From the NCBI GenBank assembly GCA_017548565.1, contig JAFYZU010000022.1, positions 94,915 through 158,914 on the forward strand: a DNA stretch of 64,000 nt. The letters run 5' to 3'. The notes beneath the pieces are model-generated. The model saw only the letters and a list, made by a program, of their open reading frames with translations, was not told the origin of the DNA and made no database searches. This DNA is from Treponema sp. (GTDB lineage Bacteria; Spirochaetota; Spirochaetia; Treponematales; Treponemataceae). A program made the translations under genes and the position numbers. The number at the start of each line of letters is the position of its first letter. Position 1 is the stretch's first letter. Below are positions 27,715-36,761 of this stretch, in pieces.

Positions 27715-28660
27715 TGAACATCAGATTAAACGTGCGATAATCGGCGGAAGTTCGGTAAAAAAAGATAAAGCCCTCAATATTTCGGTAATTTTACTGAACA
27801 GCAGCGGAAGTCATTTTAAGCTTAACGTGTTTGAAAATTTAATCGGATGTAATTTTGATTCAATTATTTCCATAGAAAATGATTCAAATAATTATTCGAT
27901 TGATGATATTGCACGAAAATTTCCTCAGATAAAATTTATCGTTCCGCTTGAAGAGGCAACTGAAGGTGAGATGATAAATCTTGCAATGAGTGAAATAACT
28001 TCTGAATATGCACTTGTAATAAAAGACAGTCTTTACATTCCATCAGGATTTATCCTTTCAAATCTGGCACAGCGTCTTACTGAAGAAGGAATCTATTGTG
28101 TAGTTCCTCGTCTTTCCGATAAAAACAAAAATGGGATTGCTTCTTTATATACACCTGGTGCTGAAAAATCTCATTTTATAATTGATTCCTCATCCGTTGT
28201 TAAAGACGGATTAAGAACTGTCTATCCGTTTGACGGGATCGCACTTTATAACAGAAAAAAATTCATTCAGCTTGGCGGCTTTGATTATACTATTAAAACA
28301 ACCTACTGGCAGAATCTTGATCTTGCAATCCGTTCCTGGTTATGGGGTGAGGAGACAAAGCTCACGACAATGCTTCAGTTTTCTTATGTTGATGATATTC
28401 CTATGGAAGATACAACGTTTAATCAGGATTATTTAAGATATTATCTTAAAAACGAGCTTCCGAAATATAAGATTGATAAGGCATATATTTCACGCTCATC
28501 CTTTTTAAGGTTTTTCTCAAAATCGTCATGTGGAATCATCGAAGCTAAAAAACAGTTCCGCTTTGCAAAAAACTGGGTAGAAAAAAATAAATATAATTTT
28601 AAAAAGGATTTACAGACTTTTATTTCAAACTGGAACATTACTACAGAAGATGAAAACTAA
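27689..28660 (+). CDS. GT-A fold glycosyltransferase-like protein
   Basis: This 323-residue protein has a family-2-like glycosyltransferase layout: an N-terminal nucleotide-binding half (NISVILLNSSGSHFKLNVFENL, SEYALVIKDSLYIPSGFI), with VIKDS where a DxD would stand, and a later LGGFDYTIKTTYWQNLDLAIR block typical of the acceptor side. The canonical DxD is not clear, so activity is uncertain. The start is placed at the ATG at 27689 with GTAAGG upstream. It overlaps the spiro-SPASM gene by 26 bp and the next gene by 11 bp. Confidence 0.65.
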   Translation: MNTIPITFDEHQIKRAIIGGSSVKKDKALNISVILLNSSGSHFKLNVFENLIGCNFDSIISIENDSNNYSIDDIARKFPQIKFIVPLEEATEGEMINLAMSEITSEYALVIKDSLYIPSGFILSNLAQRLTEEGIYCVVPRLSDKNKNGIASLYTPGAEKSHFIIDSSSVVKDGLRTVYPFDGIALYNRKKFIQLGGFDYTIKTTYWQNLDLAIRSWLWGEETKLTTMLQFSYVDDIPMEDTTFNQDYLRYYLKNELPKYKIDKAYISRSSFLRFFSKSSCGIIEAKKQFRFAKNWVEKNKYNFKKDLQTFISNWNITTEDEN

Positions 28661-31046
28661 ACGGGCAGTAATCATTCAATGCAGACTTTCCTCATCGCGT
28701 CTAAAAGAAAAAGCTCTGTTAAAAACAGGCGGTAAAACCATTCTCGAAATGGCAATGCAGGCAATGCATAAGGTTCGTGCCGACAGATATTTTGTTGCGA
28801 CAGATGAAAAATCCTTTCTGCAGCTAAAAGACATAGTTCTTAAAAATGGCTTTGAAATTTTTGCAGGCGATTTGAATAATGTACTTGACCGTTTCTGTAA
28901 GCTTATAAAAAAAATTAAAGTTGATACTGTAATCCGTGCAACTGCCGACAATCCTTTCTTGATTTATGAAGCAGCATCCGAAAGTGCCGATGAATTTGAA
29001 AAATTAAATAAATCGGGAACTCCGTGTGAATATTTTACTTATACAGGTCTTCCGCATGGAAGCGGGGTAGAAATATTTAATGCCGGATCCCTTTTACTTG
29101 CACAAAAGCTGACTGATTCACCTTATGATAAAGAACACGTAGGACCAGCCCTTTACAATCATCAGGATAAATTTAAATGTGTTTTTAAAAAAGCCCCTTC
29201 AAGATTCAGATATCCTGATTTAAGGACAACGGTAGATACATATTCAGATTATCTTCGTGCAGTCTGTGCATATAATTTTCTTACAAAAGATAAAGAACAG
29301 AATGAACCGTTTGATTGTGAACAGATAATCAAGGCTTTCAGCTCAAAAGAAGTTTTAAATCCCTTGATTTACATTCCATCGGTTCAGAAAGGTCATGGAA
29401 CCGGTCATCTGCGTCGTGTTTTAAATGCATCTGTAAATGAAGGAAGCTTTGTCTATATTCCGAAAAATTATTCGCTTGAACAGACTGATGAACTGTTACA
29501 GGAGGCTTTTGATAAGGGCTTAAGACCGTCCCAGATTATTGATGAGCTTCCTGATGAAACCTTGAATGCCGTTTATGTCACAGATAATTTTAAAACATCT
29601 AAAGAAAAGTTTGAAGCGCTTTCACAATCAAAATGCATTATAAGTATAGATGAAGGCTCGGATTTTAAAGACTGTTCAGATTATCTTCTTGATATAATTC
29701 CTTCTTCACAGGAAAATAAGAATGTTAATTGTTTTAATTCCTCGTTAATCGAAAAACCTGAGAATATAAGGAAAAAGAGTTCCGGGACAATAAAGAATGT
29801 TTTAATCTGTTTTGGCGGTGAAGATCCACTCAAGCTTACACAGGCTGTAAAGCAGCTTGTACAGAACGTTCTTCCGGATTCACGGATTGAATATATAGAA
29901 AAACCTGTAAAAAATCTTAAGGAAAAATTATATCTATATGATCTTGTAATAACTCACTATGGACTTACTGCATTCGAAGCAGTCTATGCAAAATGTGCAG
30001 TAATTCTTTTATGTCCTTCAAAGCTTCATGAAATTCTTGCAGAAAAATATGATTTTGCATACATTCCGTTTAACCATATCACGCAGAATAATTTTGAAGC
30101 TGCTTTGAAAAGTGAAAGGATTTTCTGTAAAAACATCATAAAACCACAGAAAAATCAGCTTAAAAGCTTTGTAAAAACAATCTGTCGTGGAACTAAGAAT
30201 TATTGTCCTGTATGCAGAAATAATAATATATTTGACAGGGTTGTTTTCAGGAATGAAAGCAGGACATTCAGGAAATGCAGTTCATGCGGTCTTATTTATT
30301 TTTCATATTCACTTGAAAAAGAAAAAACTTACGAAAAAGCATATTTTTTTGAAGATTATAAAAAACAATATGGAAAAACCTATGAAGAAGATTTTGATTC
30401 AATTAAAAAACAGGGACTTAAACGTTCTTCGGTAATAAAAAAATTATGCCGGACAAAAGAAAAGAATCTTCTTGATATAGGCTGTGCATACGGACCATTT
30501 TTATCTGCTTCTTATGACAATGGCTTTGTGCCTTTCGGAACAGATATATGCGAACCGGCAGTAAAATATGTAAAGACAAAACTCGGATATCCTGCCTGTA
30601 CAAGTTCATTTCCCGATATTGATACAGACAAACAGTTTGGAATCAGCAAATTCGATGTATGTACAATGTGGTATGTAATAGAACATTTTAAGGATCTTGA
30701 TTCTGTATTGAATAAAGTAAATTCTATCCTCAGGCTTCACGGTATTTTTGCTTTTTCGACACCGAGTGGCAGCGGCATCTCTTCAAAACTGAATACACAG
30801 TCGTTTTTTACAAACAGTCCTTCAGATCATTATTCAATCTGGCTTCCGTTCAAGGCAAATATGGTTCTTAAAAAATACGGATTCAAAGTCATTAAAATTG
30901 TTTCTACAGGTCATCATCCGGAAAGATTTGCGTTCATTAAATGCAAAAAGAACGGATTTATCTGGAAATGTCTTGATAAAATCAGCAGGCTGTTTAAGCT
31001 TGGCGATACAGTTGAAATATATTGCAGGAAGGTGAAGCAGATATGA
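28650..31046 (+). CDS. SpsF cytidylyltransferase / SpsG-PseG-like / methyltransferase fusion
   Basis: This is a 798-residue three-part protein. Residues 1-240 are a SpsF/CMP-sugar synthetase-like nucleotidyltransferase (VIIQCRLSSSRLKEKALLK, ATADNPFL). Residues ~245-510 resemble SpsG/PseG, the UDP-sugar hydrolase or GT-B relative (GHGTGHLRRVLNAS, CFGGEDPLKL, VITHYGLTAFEAVYAKC). From residue 516 comes a zinc ribbon (CPVCRNN, KCSSCGLIYF) and then a class I SAM methyltransferase (LLDIGCAYGPF near 607, MWYVIEHFKDLDSVL). These activities, usually separate, point to making and methylating an activated acidic sugar of the nonulosonate kind. That product is inference. Overlaps its neighbours at both ends. 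Confidence 0.82.
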   Translation: MKTKRAVIIQCRLSSSRLKEKALLKTGGKTILEMAMQAMHKVRADRYFVATDEKSFLQLKDIVLKNGFEIFAGDLNNVLDRFCKLIKKIKVDTVIRATADNPFLIYEAASESADEFEKLNKSGTPCEYFTYTGLPHGSGVEIFNAGSLLLAQKLTDSPYDKEHVGPALYNHQDKFKCVFKKAPSRFRYPDLRTTVDTYSDYLRAVCAYNFLTKDKEQNEPFDCEQIIKAFSSKEVLNPLIYIPSVQKGHGTGHLRRVLNASVNEGSFVYIPKNYSLEQTDELLQEAFDKGLRPSQIIDELPDETLNAVYVTDNFKTSKEKFEALSQSKCIISIDEGSDFKDCSDYLLDIIPSSQENKNVNCFNSSLIEKPENIRKKSSGTIKNVLICFGGEDPLKLTQAVKQLVQNVLPDSRIEYIEKPVKNLKEKLYLYDLVITHYGLTAFEAVYAKCAVILLCPSKLHEILAEKYDFAYIPFNHITQNNFEAALKSERIFCKNIIKPQKNQLKSFVKTICRGTKNYCPVCRNNNIFDRVVFRNESRTFRKCSSCGLIYFSYSLEKEKTYEKAYFFEDYKKQYGKTYEEDFDSIKKQGLKRSSVIKKLCRTKEKNLLDIGCAYGPFLSASYDNGFVPFGTDICEPAVKYVKTKLGYPACTSSFPDIDTDKQFGISKFDVCTMWYVIEHFKDLDSVLNKVNSILRLHGIFAFSTPSGSGISSKLNTQSFFTNSPSDHYSIWLPFKANMVLKKYGFKVIKIVSTGHHPERFAFIKCKKNGFIWKCLDKISRLFKLGDTVEIYCRKVKQI

Positions 31047-32671
31047 ATGTTTTGATTTTAGGTGCAGGCCTTATGCAGAAACCTGCAATTTTATCAGCAA
31101 AACAACTGGGATATACTGTTAATGTAATAGATGCAGATGAAAATGCAGTAAGCATCAAATATGCAGATAATTTCAGGAAAATTGATTTAAAGGCTAAGGA
31201 AGGAATTCTTGAATATGCCCGTGAATTGAATGATAACGGGGGATTATGTGCTGTTTTTACGGCAGGCACTGATTTTTCGGCATCTGTTTCTTATGTGTGC
31301 GAAAAATTAAATCTTAATGCCCATTCCTATGAAGCTTCACTCAATGCAAGCATAAAGGACAGAATGCGTCAATGCTTTGATAAATATCATGTTCCGTCTC
31401 CGGCATATTTAAAAGTTAATAGGGAAGATATTGATGAACGGTTGACAGATAAAATCAGTGAAAAGCTTTCATTTCCGTTTGTCGTAAAGCCTGTTGATAA
31501 TATGGGTGCCCGCGGTTGTCGTATGGTCCGTAATGATAAAGAGCTGATGAGTGCAGTAAAAACGGCCGTTGATTTTTCAAGGACAGGTAATGCTATCATT
31601 GAAGAATATATGGAAGGTCCTGAGTTTTCAATTGACGCGCTTGTTTACAACGGAACCATGACAATCACCGGTTTTGCAGAACGTCATATTCATTATCCTC
31701 CATATTTTATTGAAACCGGACATACAATGCCTGCCGTACTTTCAGAAAAAATGCATGACGAGCTTATTTCTGTATTTGCACTTGGAGCAAAAGCACTAGG
31801 ATTAACCTGTGGTGCCGCAAAAGCAGATATAAAATATACGAAGGATGGTCCTATGATAGGAGAAATTGCCGCACGTCTTTCCGGCGGTTATATGTCAGGC
31901 TGGACTTATCCTTATTCATCTGATTTGAATCTTACGCAGCAGGCTCTTTTAATAGCATGTTCACAGGAGCCTTCAGATTTATTGAGGAGAAGGGAAAAGG
32001 TTTGTTTTAATCCGGGAGAACACTGTAAAAATTCAGAAAAGCCATATGATTTATTCGAAGTAAAAAGCATAAGATGCAGTGCAGAACGAGCATGGATTTC
32101 AATTCCCGGTAAAGTAAAATATATAGAAAATATCGAAGAATATACAGATAAAGCAGTATTTGATTTTCTTCCAAGAGCTGTGGTTAATATTGGAGCTGAT
32201 GTTGATTTTCCAAGAAATAATGTTTCTAAATGCGGGAATGTAATAAGTGTAAGCAATGATTATAAAATTGCAGTAGAAGCAGCACAAAATGCAGTTTCAA
32301 ATGTTTTTATCACTTTAGAGCCTGACAACAGTGAAACGGAAAAATTCCTGAATTATGAAGAATCTGAAGATGAACAAAACTTTCCGCCGGACGCATTCGG
32401 AAGATTGACTGAAGAACAGCTTGAGCAGATTCCGGATATTATAAAAGAAAAAGAAAGTTTAAAAAATAATGTACCAAAATTCATAAAATCTGCCGATTAT
32501 ATAAAAAGGGTAGATTGGACTTATTCCACGATTACTCAAATTCTTGAGAAATTTGATGTTTTAAGACCTGATCATCCTGAGCTTGACGGAAAAAGATTCT
32601 GGAAAGCGTTGTTCAGAGGCGGCTTACAGGCATGTGTCTATGTAAGCGACAATACAAGAAGAGAGGAATAA
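31043..32671 (+). CDS. ATP-grasp ligase of the nucleotide-sugar cluster
   Basis: This 542-residue protein has an N-terminal Rossmann-like preATP domain (MNVLILGAGLMQKPAILSAK) and an ATP-grasp core (FPFVVKPVDNMGARGCRMV, IEEYMEGPEFSIDALV, GEIAARLSGGYMSGW), followed by a ~150-residue C-terminal extension without assignment. ATP-grasp enzymes join a carboxylate to an amine, so it may add an amino acid or peptide to a sugar acid made by the cluster. That is inference. Start: the ATG at 31043 overlaps the previous stop (ATGA) and has AAGGTG upstream; the in-frame TTG at 31022 is less likely. Confidence 0.78.
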   Translation: MNVLILGAGLMQKPAILSAKQLGYTVNVIDADENAVSIKYADNFRKIDLKAKEGILEYARELNDNGGLCAVFTAGTDFSASVSYVCEKLNLNAHSYEASLNASIKDRMRQCFDKYHVPSPAYLKVNREDIDERLTDKISEKLSFPFVVKPVDNMGARGCRMVRNDKELMSAVKTAVDFSRTGNAIIEEYMEGPEFSIDALVYNGTMTITGFAERHIHYPPYFIETGHTMPAVLSEKMHDELISVFALGAKALGLTCGAAKADIKYTKDGPMIGEIAARLSGGYMSGWTYPYSSDLNLTQQALLIACSQEPSDLLRRREKVCFNPGEHCKNSEKPYDLFEVKSIRCSAERAWISIPGKVKYIENIEEYTDKAVFDFLPRAVVNIGADVDFPRNNVSKCGNVISVSNDYKIAVEAAQNAVSNVFITLEPDNSETEKFLNYEESEDEQNFPPDAFGRLTEEQLEQIPDIIKEKESLKNNVPKFIKSADYIKRVDWTYSTITQILEKFDVLRPDHPELDGKRFWKALFRGGLQACVYVSDNTRREE

Positions 32672-33702
32672 TGAAAAAATTATTTTATGGTCTTACATTT
32701 TTAGTTTTCTCTTTATGCAGTGTTTTTGCGGCAACGGATATTCCTCTTTTAAAATCTGCGAAGGAAAGCGGAATAACATTTTACTGGGATTCACTTTCTG
32801 AAACAGGAATTCTTGAAAAGAACGGCCATCAGGTTACATTCAGGAAAAATGAAGACATTCTTCTTCTTGACAGTGAAAAAATGATTGTTTCCGAATCCGC
32901 AGTCATTAAAAACAATCAGATTTATGTTTCACAAAAGTTCCTTGATGATACTTTGAATTTTTTCAACAATAACAGTTCGACAATGTTTAAAGTCGGAGCA
33001 ATAGTTATTGATGCGGGTCACGGCGGTAAAGATCCCGGAGCACTGAAAACTTATACGGTAAATAAAAAGAGTGTAACTATAAGGGAGAAGGACGTTAACT
33101 TAAAGGTTGCTAAACTTCTGGCACAAAGATTAAAGGCTTCTTATCCCGACAAAAAAATCATTCTTACAAGAGATAAGGATGTATTTTTGAGTCTTGGAGA
33201 AAGAACGGATATTGCAAACAACGTAAAGGTCGGAAAAAACGAAGCAGTTCTGTTTATTTCAATTCATCAGAATTCGTCGTTAAACAAAACCTCTTCCGGT
33301 TATGAAGTATGGTATCTTTCGCCTGGTTACAGAAGAAATGTACTTGATAAATCGGCCGTTGAAGATGACCAGTCGTTGTATCAGATTCTGAACATCATGC
33401 TTGAGGAAGAATATACTACTGAAAGCATTATGATAGCGAAATTCATTATGGATGGACTTGCAGCCCAGATAGGAAAAGAGTCAAAACCCAGAGGAATTAA
33501 GGCTGAAGAATGGTTTGTCGTAAAAAACGCGAACATGCCGAGTGTATTGATTGAGCTTGGATTTGTCTCAAACGAAAAAGAAGCAATGCTTTTGAATGAT
33601 GACAAATACTTGAAAAAGGCTACGCTTGGAATATATAATGGCATCGCAGCGTTTATTACACATTTTGAACGTTCAAGAGGATTTACTACAAATGAAAACT
33701 AA
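32671..33702 (+). CDS. N-acetylmuramoyl-L-alanine amidase (Amidase_3)
   Basis: This 343-residue exported amidase cuts the lactyl-peptide bond of peptidoglycan. The signal peptide is MKKLFYGLTFLVFSLCSVFA. A short N-terminal beta-rich segment follows (FYWDSLSETGILEKNGH). The catalytic domain starts at residue ~110 with zinc ligands visible in IVIDAGHGGKDPGA (His), IREKDVNLKVAK (Glu) and FISIHQNSS (His), and the catalytic Glu in IELGFVSNEKEA. The start at 32671 uses a GAGAGG Shine-Dalgarno; the codons before it in frame would spoil the signal peptide. It overlaps the upstream stop by one base. Confidence 0.92.
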   Translation: MKKLFYGLTFLVFSLCSVFAATDIPLLKSAKESGITFYWDSLSETGILEKNGHQVTFRKNEDILLLDSEKMIVSESAVIKNNQIYVSQKFLDDTLNFFNNNSSTMFKVGAIVIDAGHGGKDPGALKTYTVNKKSVTIREKDVNLKVAKLLAQRLKASYPDKKIILTRDKDVFLSLGERTDIANNVKVGKNEAVLFISIHQNSSLNKTSSGYEVWYLSPGYRRNVLDKSAVEDDQSLYQILNIMLEEEYTTESIMIAKFIMDGLAAQIGKESKPRGIKAEEWFVVKNANMPSVLIELGFVSNEKEAMLLNDDKYLKKATLGIYNGIAAFITHFERSRGFTTNEN

Positions 33703-34150
33703 TTTCTTCAGAAAAAAATTTATTCCTTACTATATTCTGGGCCTGCTTGCTCTTGTTCTGATGCTTTCGCTCATATGGTTTTTCTGCAGCTCTCACGGTA
33801 AACGCAGAACCTTCGTGTTCCCGTCTGCCGATGGGGGAAAAAATGTTGTAGAAACAAGGTACCTTCCAAAGAACCCTAATAAAACAGCGGTTCATTATTA
33901 TGTAGATGAAATTCTGCTTGGAAGCAGTATCGAAAGAACCATGATGTTGTTTGCACCAGGAACAAAGGCTTTATCATGCATCGAAAATGATAAATGTCTT
34001 TACATAAATCTGTCATCGGATGTAATTGCATCTGGTGATGATGTCATAAGCATCAGAGATGGAATTAAATTATTGAAGGAGAATATTTCTCACAATTTCA
34101 AGAAATTTAAAACCATTGAGGTGTTTGTGGATGGCAAGCACGCTTTCTAA
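33692..34150 (+). CDS. GerMN-domain membrane protein
   Basis: This 152-residue protein has one N-terminal transmembrane helix (YYILGLLALVLMLSLIWFF) and a GerMN-like domain (VHYYVDEILLGSSIERTMMLF, CLYINLSSDVIA). In other bacteria GerMN domains occur in spore germination or cell-wall proteins often beside Amidase_3 enzymes, so a peptidoglycan-related role with the amidase is likely. The ATG at 33692 overlaps the amidase stop by 11 bp. This organism type does not sporulate. Confidence 0.75.
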   Translation: MKTNFFRKKFIPYYILGLLALVLMLSLIWFFCSSHGKRRTFVFPSADGGKNVVETRYLPKNPNKTAVHYYVDEILLGSSIERTMMLFAPGTKALSCIENDKCLYINLSSDVIASGDDVISIRDGIKLLKENISHNFKKFKTIEVFVDGKHAF

Positions 34151-34158
34151 AAAAAGCG

Positions 34159-34187
34159 TTGACAAATTAAAATACTTATTGGATAAT
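34159..34187 (+). promoter_or_regulatory. Strong sigma-70 promoter of flaA
   Basis: TTGACA (34159-34164), a 17-bp spacer and GATAAT (34182-34187). It fits high expression of the sheath protein. An imperfect hairpin CGCTTT/AAAGCG at the end of the GerMN gene lies just before it. Confidence 0.85.
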
Positions 34188-34234
34188 TGTCTTTACAAGG
34201 CTACATCGAATAGTATTTATAAAGGAGCTTCACT

Positions 34235-35338
34235 ATGAAGAAAACTTTAGGTTTAATTGCAGCTTCGTTGCTGCTCTTGGGTGGCGTAACTTTTGCTGAA
34301 GAAGCTATGCTCATCGATTTCACACGGTTGGAACAAGATTGTTGTGATAACGGAGATGGTGCTACACAGAATAGCCGTACAGTAATGGACTTTTCTATCA
34401 GTGCCGGTGCTACTTTCTCTGAATCACAGAAAGATCTTATGAAGACTTCATTGGCTCTCCCGGAATGGGAAATTGTATTGAATTCTTCTGCTAAGAATGT
34501 AGCTAGCTTAGCTGATTCAAAAGTTGTAGCAGCTCATGTAGAAGAAAGATCTGATCAGCCTTTTAAAGGTAAAAATGTAATGGGTGTTCGCGTTATTTTC
34601 CCTACATGGAATTCTAATGCAAATGCCAGAATTATCCCTCCTTTCGAGATTCCTGCTTATCAGCCATTGTCAACAGCAGATGCAGAAGGAAACCGTACTC
34701 CTGTTGGTGAAACAGAAGACACTTCTAAATTCAATGATGCTGAAAACAAAGACTATGAATCTACATTGTTCGAAGGCGGATACGGCGTTGTTAAGAATGT
34801 TGGAACAATCAAAGCGATCAAAGTTACAACAATGGGTATGAACTATCCACACGGACTTTATGTTCATCTTACAGATAATGATGGAATTGACAGAAGATAT
34901 TTCATGGGATATCTGATGTTCGACGGATGGAAAGAACTTCAGTGGAACAATCCACAGTACATTTCAGAAATCCGCAACAGAGAAATCCGTGTATATCCTG
35001 TTTATCCAAGAGGAACTCCATTTGTAAAATTCTCTGGTTTCGAAATTACTCGTGATGCTGCTCACATCGGTGGTGACTTCATCGGATATTTCGTAGACGT
35101 AAAGATTCTTTATGACCAGGCAGTTCTTAAATCTGAACGTGATATCGCAGATGAAAACCTTTGGAAAATCATTACTAAGAAAGAAGAAGCACGTTTGAAT
35201 GCAGAAATGCAGAAATTCGGTACAAAACAGGTTAATCGCTTTATCGAAAAAGTTAAGATCGATAAAGTTAATAACTTTACAACAAGCTTGAATGCTGAAG
35301 GTACCGGAAATGCTCCAGCTGATAAAAACGCAAAATAA
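34235..35338 (+). CDS. flaA: Flagellar filament outer layer (sheath) protein FlaA
   Basis: This 367-residue protein coats the FlaB core of periplasmic flagella. It has a Sec signal peptide (MKKTLGLIAASLLLLGGVTFA) as expected for a FlaA exported to the periplasm, unlike FlaB. Typical FlaA blocks are MGVRVIFPTWNSNANARI, GVVKNVGTIKAIKVTTMGM, GLYVHLTDNDG and IREIRVYPVYPRGTPFVK-like sequence. The codon choice is regular and it has its own strong promoter, a GGAG Shine-Dalgarno and a strong terminator. It is a single gene downstream of the sugar cluster and amidase. Confidence 0.95.
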   Translation: MKKTLGLIAASLLLLGGVTFAEEAMLIDFTRLEQDCCDNGDGATQNSRTVMDFSISAGATFSESQKDLMKTSLALPEWEIVLNSSAKNVASLADSKVVAAHVEERSDQPFKGKNVMGVRVIFPTWNSNANARIIPPFEIPAYQPLSTADAEGNRTPVGETEDTSKFNDAENKDYESTLFEGGYGVVKNVGTIKAIKVTTMGMNYPHGLYVHLTDNDGIDRRYFMGYLMFDGWKELQWNNPQYISEIRNREIRVYPVYPRGTPFVKFSGFEITRDAAHIGGDFIGYFVDVKILYDQAVLKSERDIADENLWKIITKKEEARLNAEMQKFGTKQVNRFIEKVKIDKVNNFTTSLNAEGTGNAPADKNAK

Positions 35339-35370
35339 ATAAATCAGCTTTCTAAAATACTTATTCGAAA

Positions 35371-35404
35371 AAGCACTTTGGATTTTTCTAAAGTGCTTTT
35401 TTTT
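35371..35404 (+). terminator. Intrinsic terminator of flaA
   Basis: AAGCACTTT, 10-nt loop, AAAGTGCTT and a run of eight T residues. Confidence 0.92.
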
Positions 35405-35410
35405 ATTTTA

Positions 35411-35421
35411 TATGCTATAAT
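35411..35421 (+). promoter_or_regulatory. Extended -10 promoter of the RelA-TPR gene, leaderless geometry
   Basis: TATGCTATAAT contains the extended -10 TGnTATAAT. The hexamer (35416-35421) stands six bases from the ATG at 35428. No good -35 is seen, as that position overlaps the flaA terminator. Confidence 0.6.
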
Positions 35422-35427
35422 GTAAAT

Positions 35428-36681
35428 ATGGATAATAATTTTGAAGTTCCTGCAAAAGAAAAAATACGTGAAACATACGAAAAATACAACGATTATTTTT
35501 ATGAAATAATGAATAATATCGTTAAAATACTTCAGGAAAAAATAAAGCTTGGTGCACAGCCGACTTATAAAAGCAGGGTAAAAAGTTTTAAGAGTTATTA
35601 TAAAAAGGTCCTCAGGTTAAAATCTGACCAGGCAGTTCAGAACGATAAATTAGTCTGCCTTACCGATATGATGGGCATCCGCATGATATGTGCCTTTCTT
35701 GAAGATATTAATCTTGCGGTTGAACAGTTAAAAACCATTTTTGACATTAAAGAAATTGAAATAAAAGGTGCTGACAAGAAATTTTCAGAATTCGGTTATG
35801 AATCAATTCATGTACTTATAAAGCTTCCTGAAAGCTGTGTTCCAGAACGAAAATATAAATATAGTAATCTTGAGCCTCTACCTGATGACATTGTATGTGA
35901 AATTCAAATCCGTACCATTTTACAGGATGCATGGGCAGAAGTTGAACATGAGCTCATCTATAAAACTGAATTTTCACCGTTCGATGCTCCTTTAAGAAGA
36001 AAGCTTGCTTCAATAAATGCATCACTTACACTTGCCGATATAACCTTTCAGGAAATCCGTGATTATCAGAAAAAGCTTCAGAAGGAAGTAGATGACAGGC
36101 GCCAGACTTTTTATCTGATGGCCGATAATCTTCTTGATAAGAAAAAGGAAGTTAAAGAAGAAAAGATAAACAGGGTTACACCGTTTGTTCAGGGCTCAAT
36201 TGATGAGCTTTTACTTCAGGCGATCCATCTTCATAATGAAGGAAATCTTGAACAGGCAGTTGAAATCTATACGAAAATTCTGAATGCAGTACCACCGGCA
36301 GATAAGAATGTTATTGCTGTAATTTCCAAGCACAGGGGAATGGCATATTTTTCAATGAATAATTTTGATGAAGCGATTAAGGATTTTAATACAAGTCTTG
36401 AAAATGATCCGAAGGCTTACCGTCCTTATTATTATCTTGGAATTGTATATTCAATAAAAAAAGAATACGAAAAGGCAATCGGATATTTTGATGAATCGCT
36501 CGCAATAAATCAATTTCAGGCTCATACGCATTTTCGTCGTGCAATGGCATATTTTGAAATTAAGGAATACGAAAAATCAATGAATGATTTGAATTCGGCC
36601 TTGAATCTTGGAATGGATAAAGAAGAATGTAAGGTTCTTCAGGATAAGCTTTCTAAAAAATTCGGCATGAGCATGAAATAA
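35428..36681 (+). CDS. RelA/SpoT-type alarmone synthetase domain fused to TPR repeats
   Basis: This is a 417-residue protein. Residues ~20-230 form a RelA/SpoT nucleotidyltransferase domain: YKSRVKSFKSYYKK, LTDMMGIRMIC (the DxxGxR block), FGYESIHVLIKLP, CEIQIRTILQDAWAEVEHEL. It lacks the HD hydrolase, TGS and ACT domains of long RSH proteins, so it is a small alarmone synthetase. Residues ~245-415 contain about four TPR units (AYFSMNNFDEAIKDFNTSLE, YYLGIVYSIKKEYEKAIGYF). It would make (p)ppGpp, with the TPRs probably used for partner binding or oligomerisation. Translation probably starts at the 5' end of the mRNA. Confidence 0.88.
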   Translation: MDNNFEVPAKEKIRETYEKYNDYFYEIMNNIVKILQEKIKLGAQPTYKSRVKSFKSYYKKVLRLKSDQAVQNDKLVCLTDMMGIRMICAFLEDINLAVEQLKTIFDIKEIEIKGADKKFSEFGYESIHVLIKLPESCVPERKYKYSNLEPLPDDIVCEIQIRTILQDAWAEVEHELIYKTEFSPFDAPLRRKLASINASLTLADITFQEIRDYQKKLQKEVDDRRQTFYLMADNLLDKKKEVKEEKINRVTPFVQGSIDELLLQAIHLHNEGNLEQAVEIYTKILNAVPPADKNVIAVISKHRGMAYFSMNNFDEAIKDFNTSLENDPKAYRPYYYLGIVYSIKKEYEKAIGYFDESLAINQFQAHTHFRRAMAYFEIKEYEKSMNDLNSALNLGMDKEECKVLQDKLSKKFGMSMK

Positions 36682-36708
36682 TCTTTTGCTAAAAAATGAT
36701 TTATACTA

Positions 36709-36737
36709 TTGACGAAAAAAATGAGTTTTGATATATT
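36709..36737 (+). promoter_or_regulatory. sigma-70 promoter of tRNA-Glu
   Basis: TTGACG (36709-36714), a 17-bp spacer and TATATT (36732-36737). A short hairpin AGTCA-GTTA-TGACT lies in the tRNA leader. Confidence 0.8.
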
Positions 36738-36761
36738 TATCTAGTCAGTTATGACTGATAT

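Noticed and set aside
36743..36757. Small palindrome AGTCA-GTTA-TGACT as a regulatory operator
   Set aside because: It lies in the short tRNA-Glu leader and has only 5-bp arms; more likely a processing hairpin or chance.
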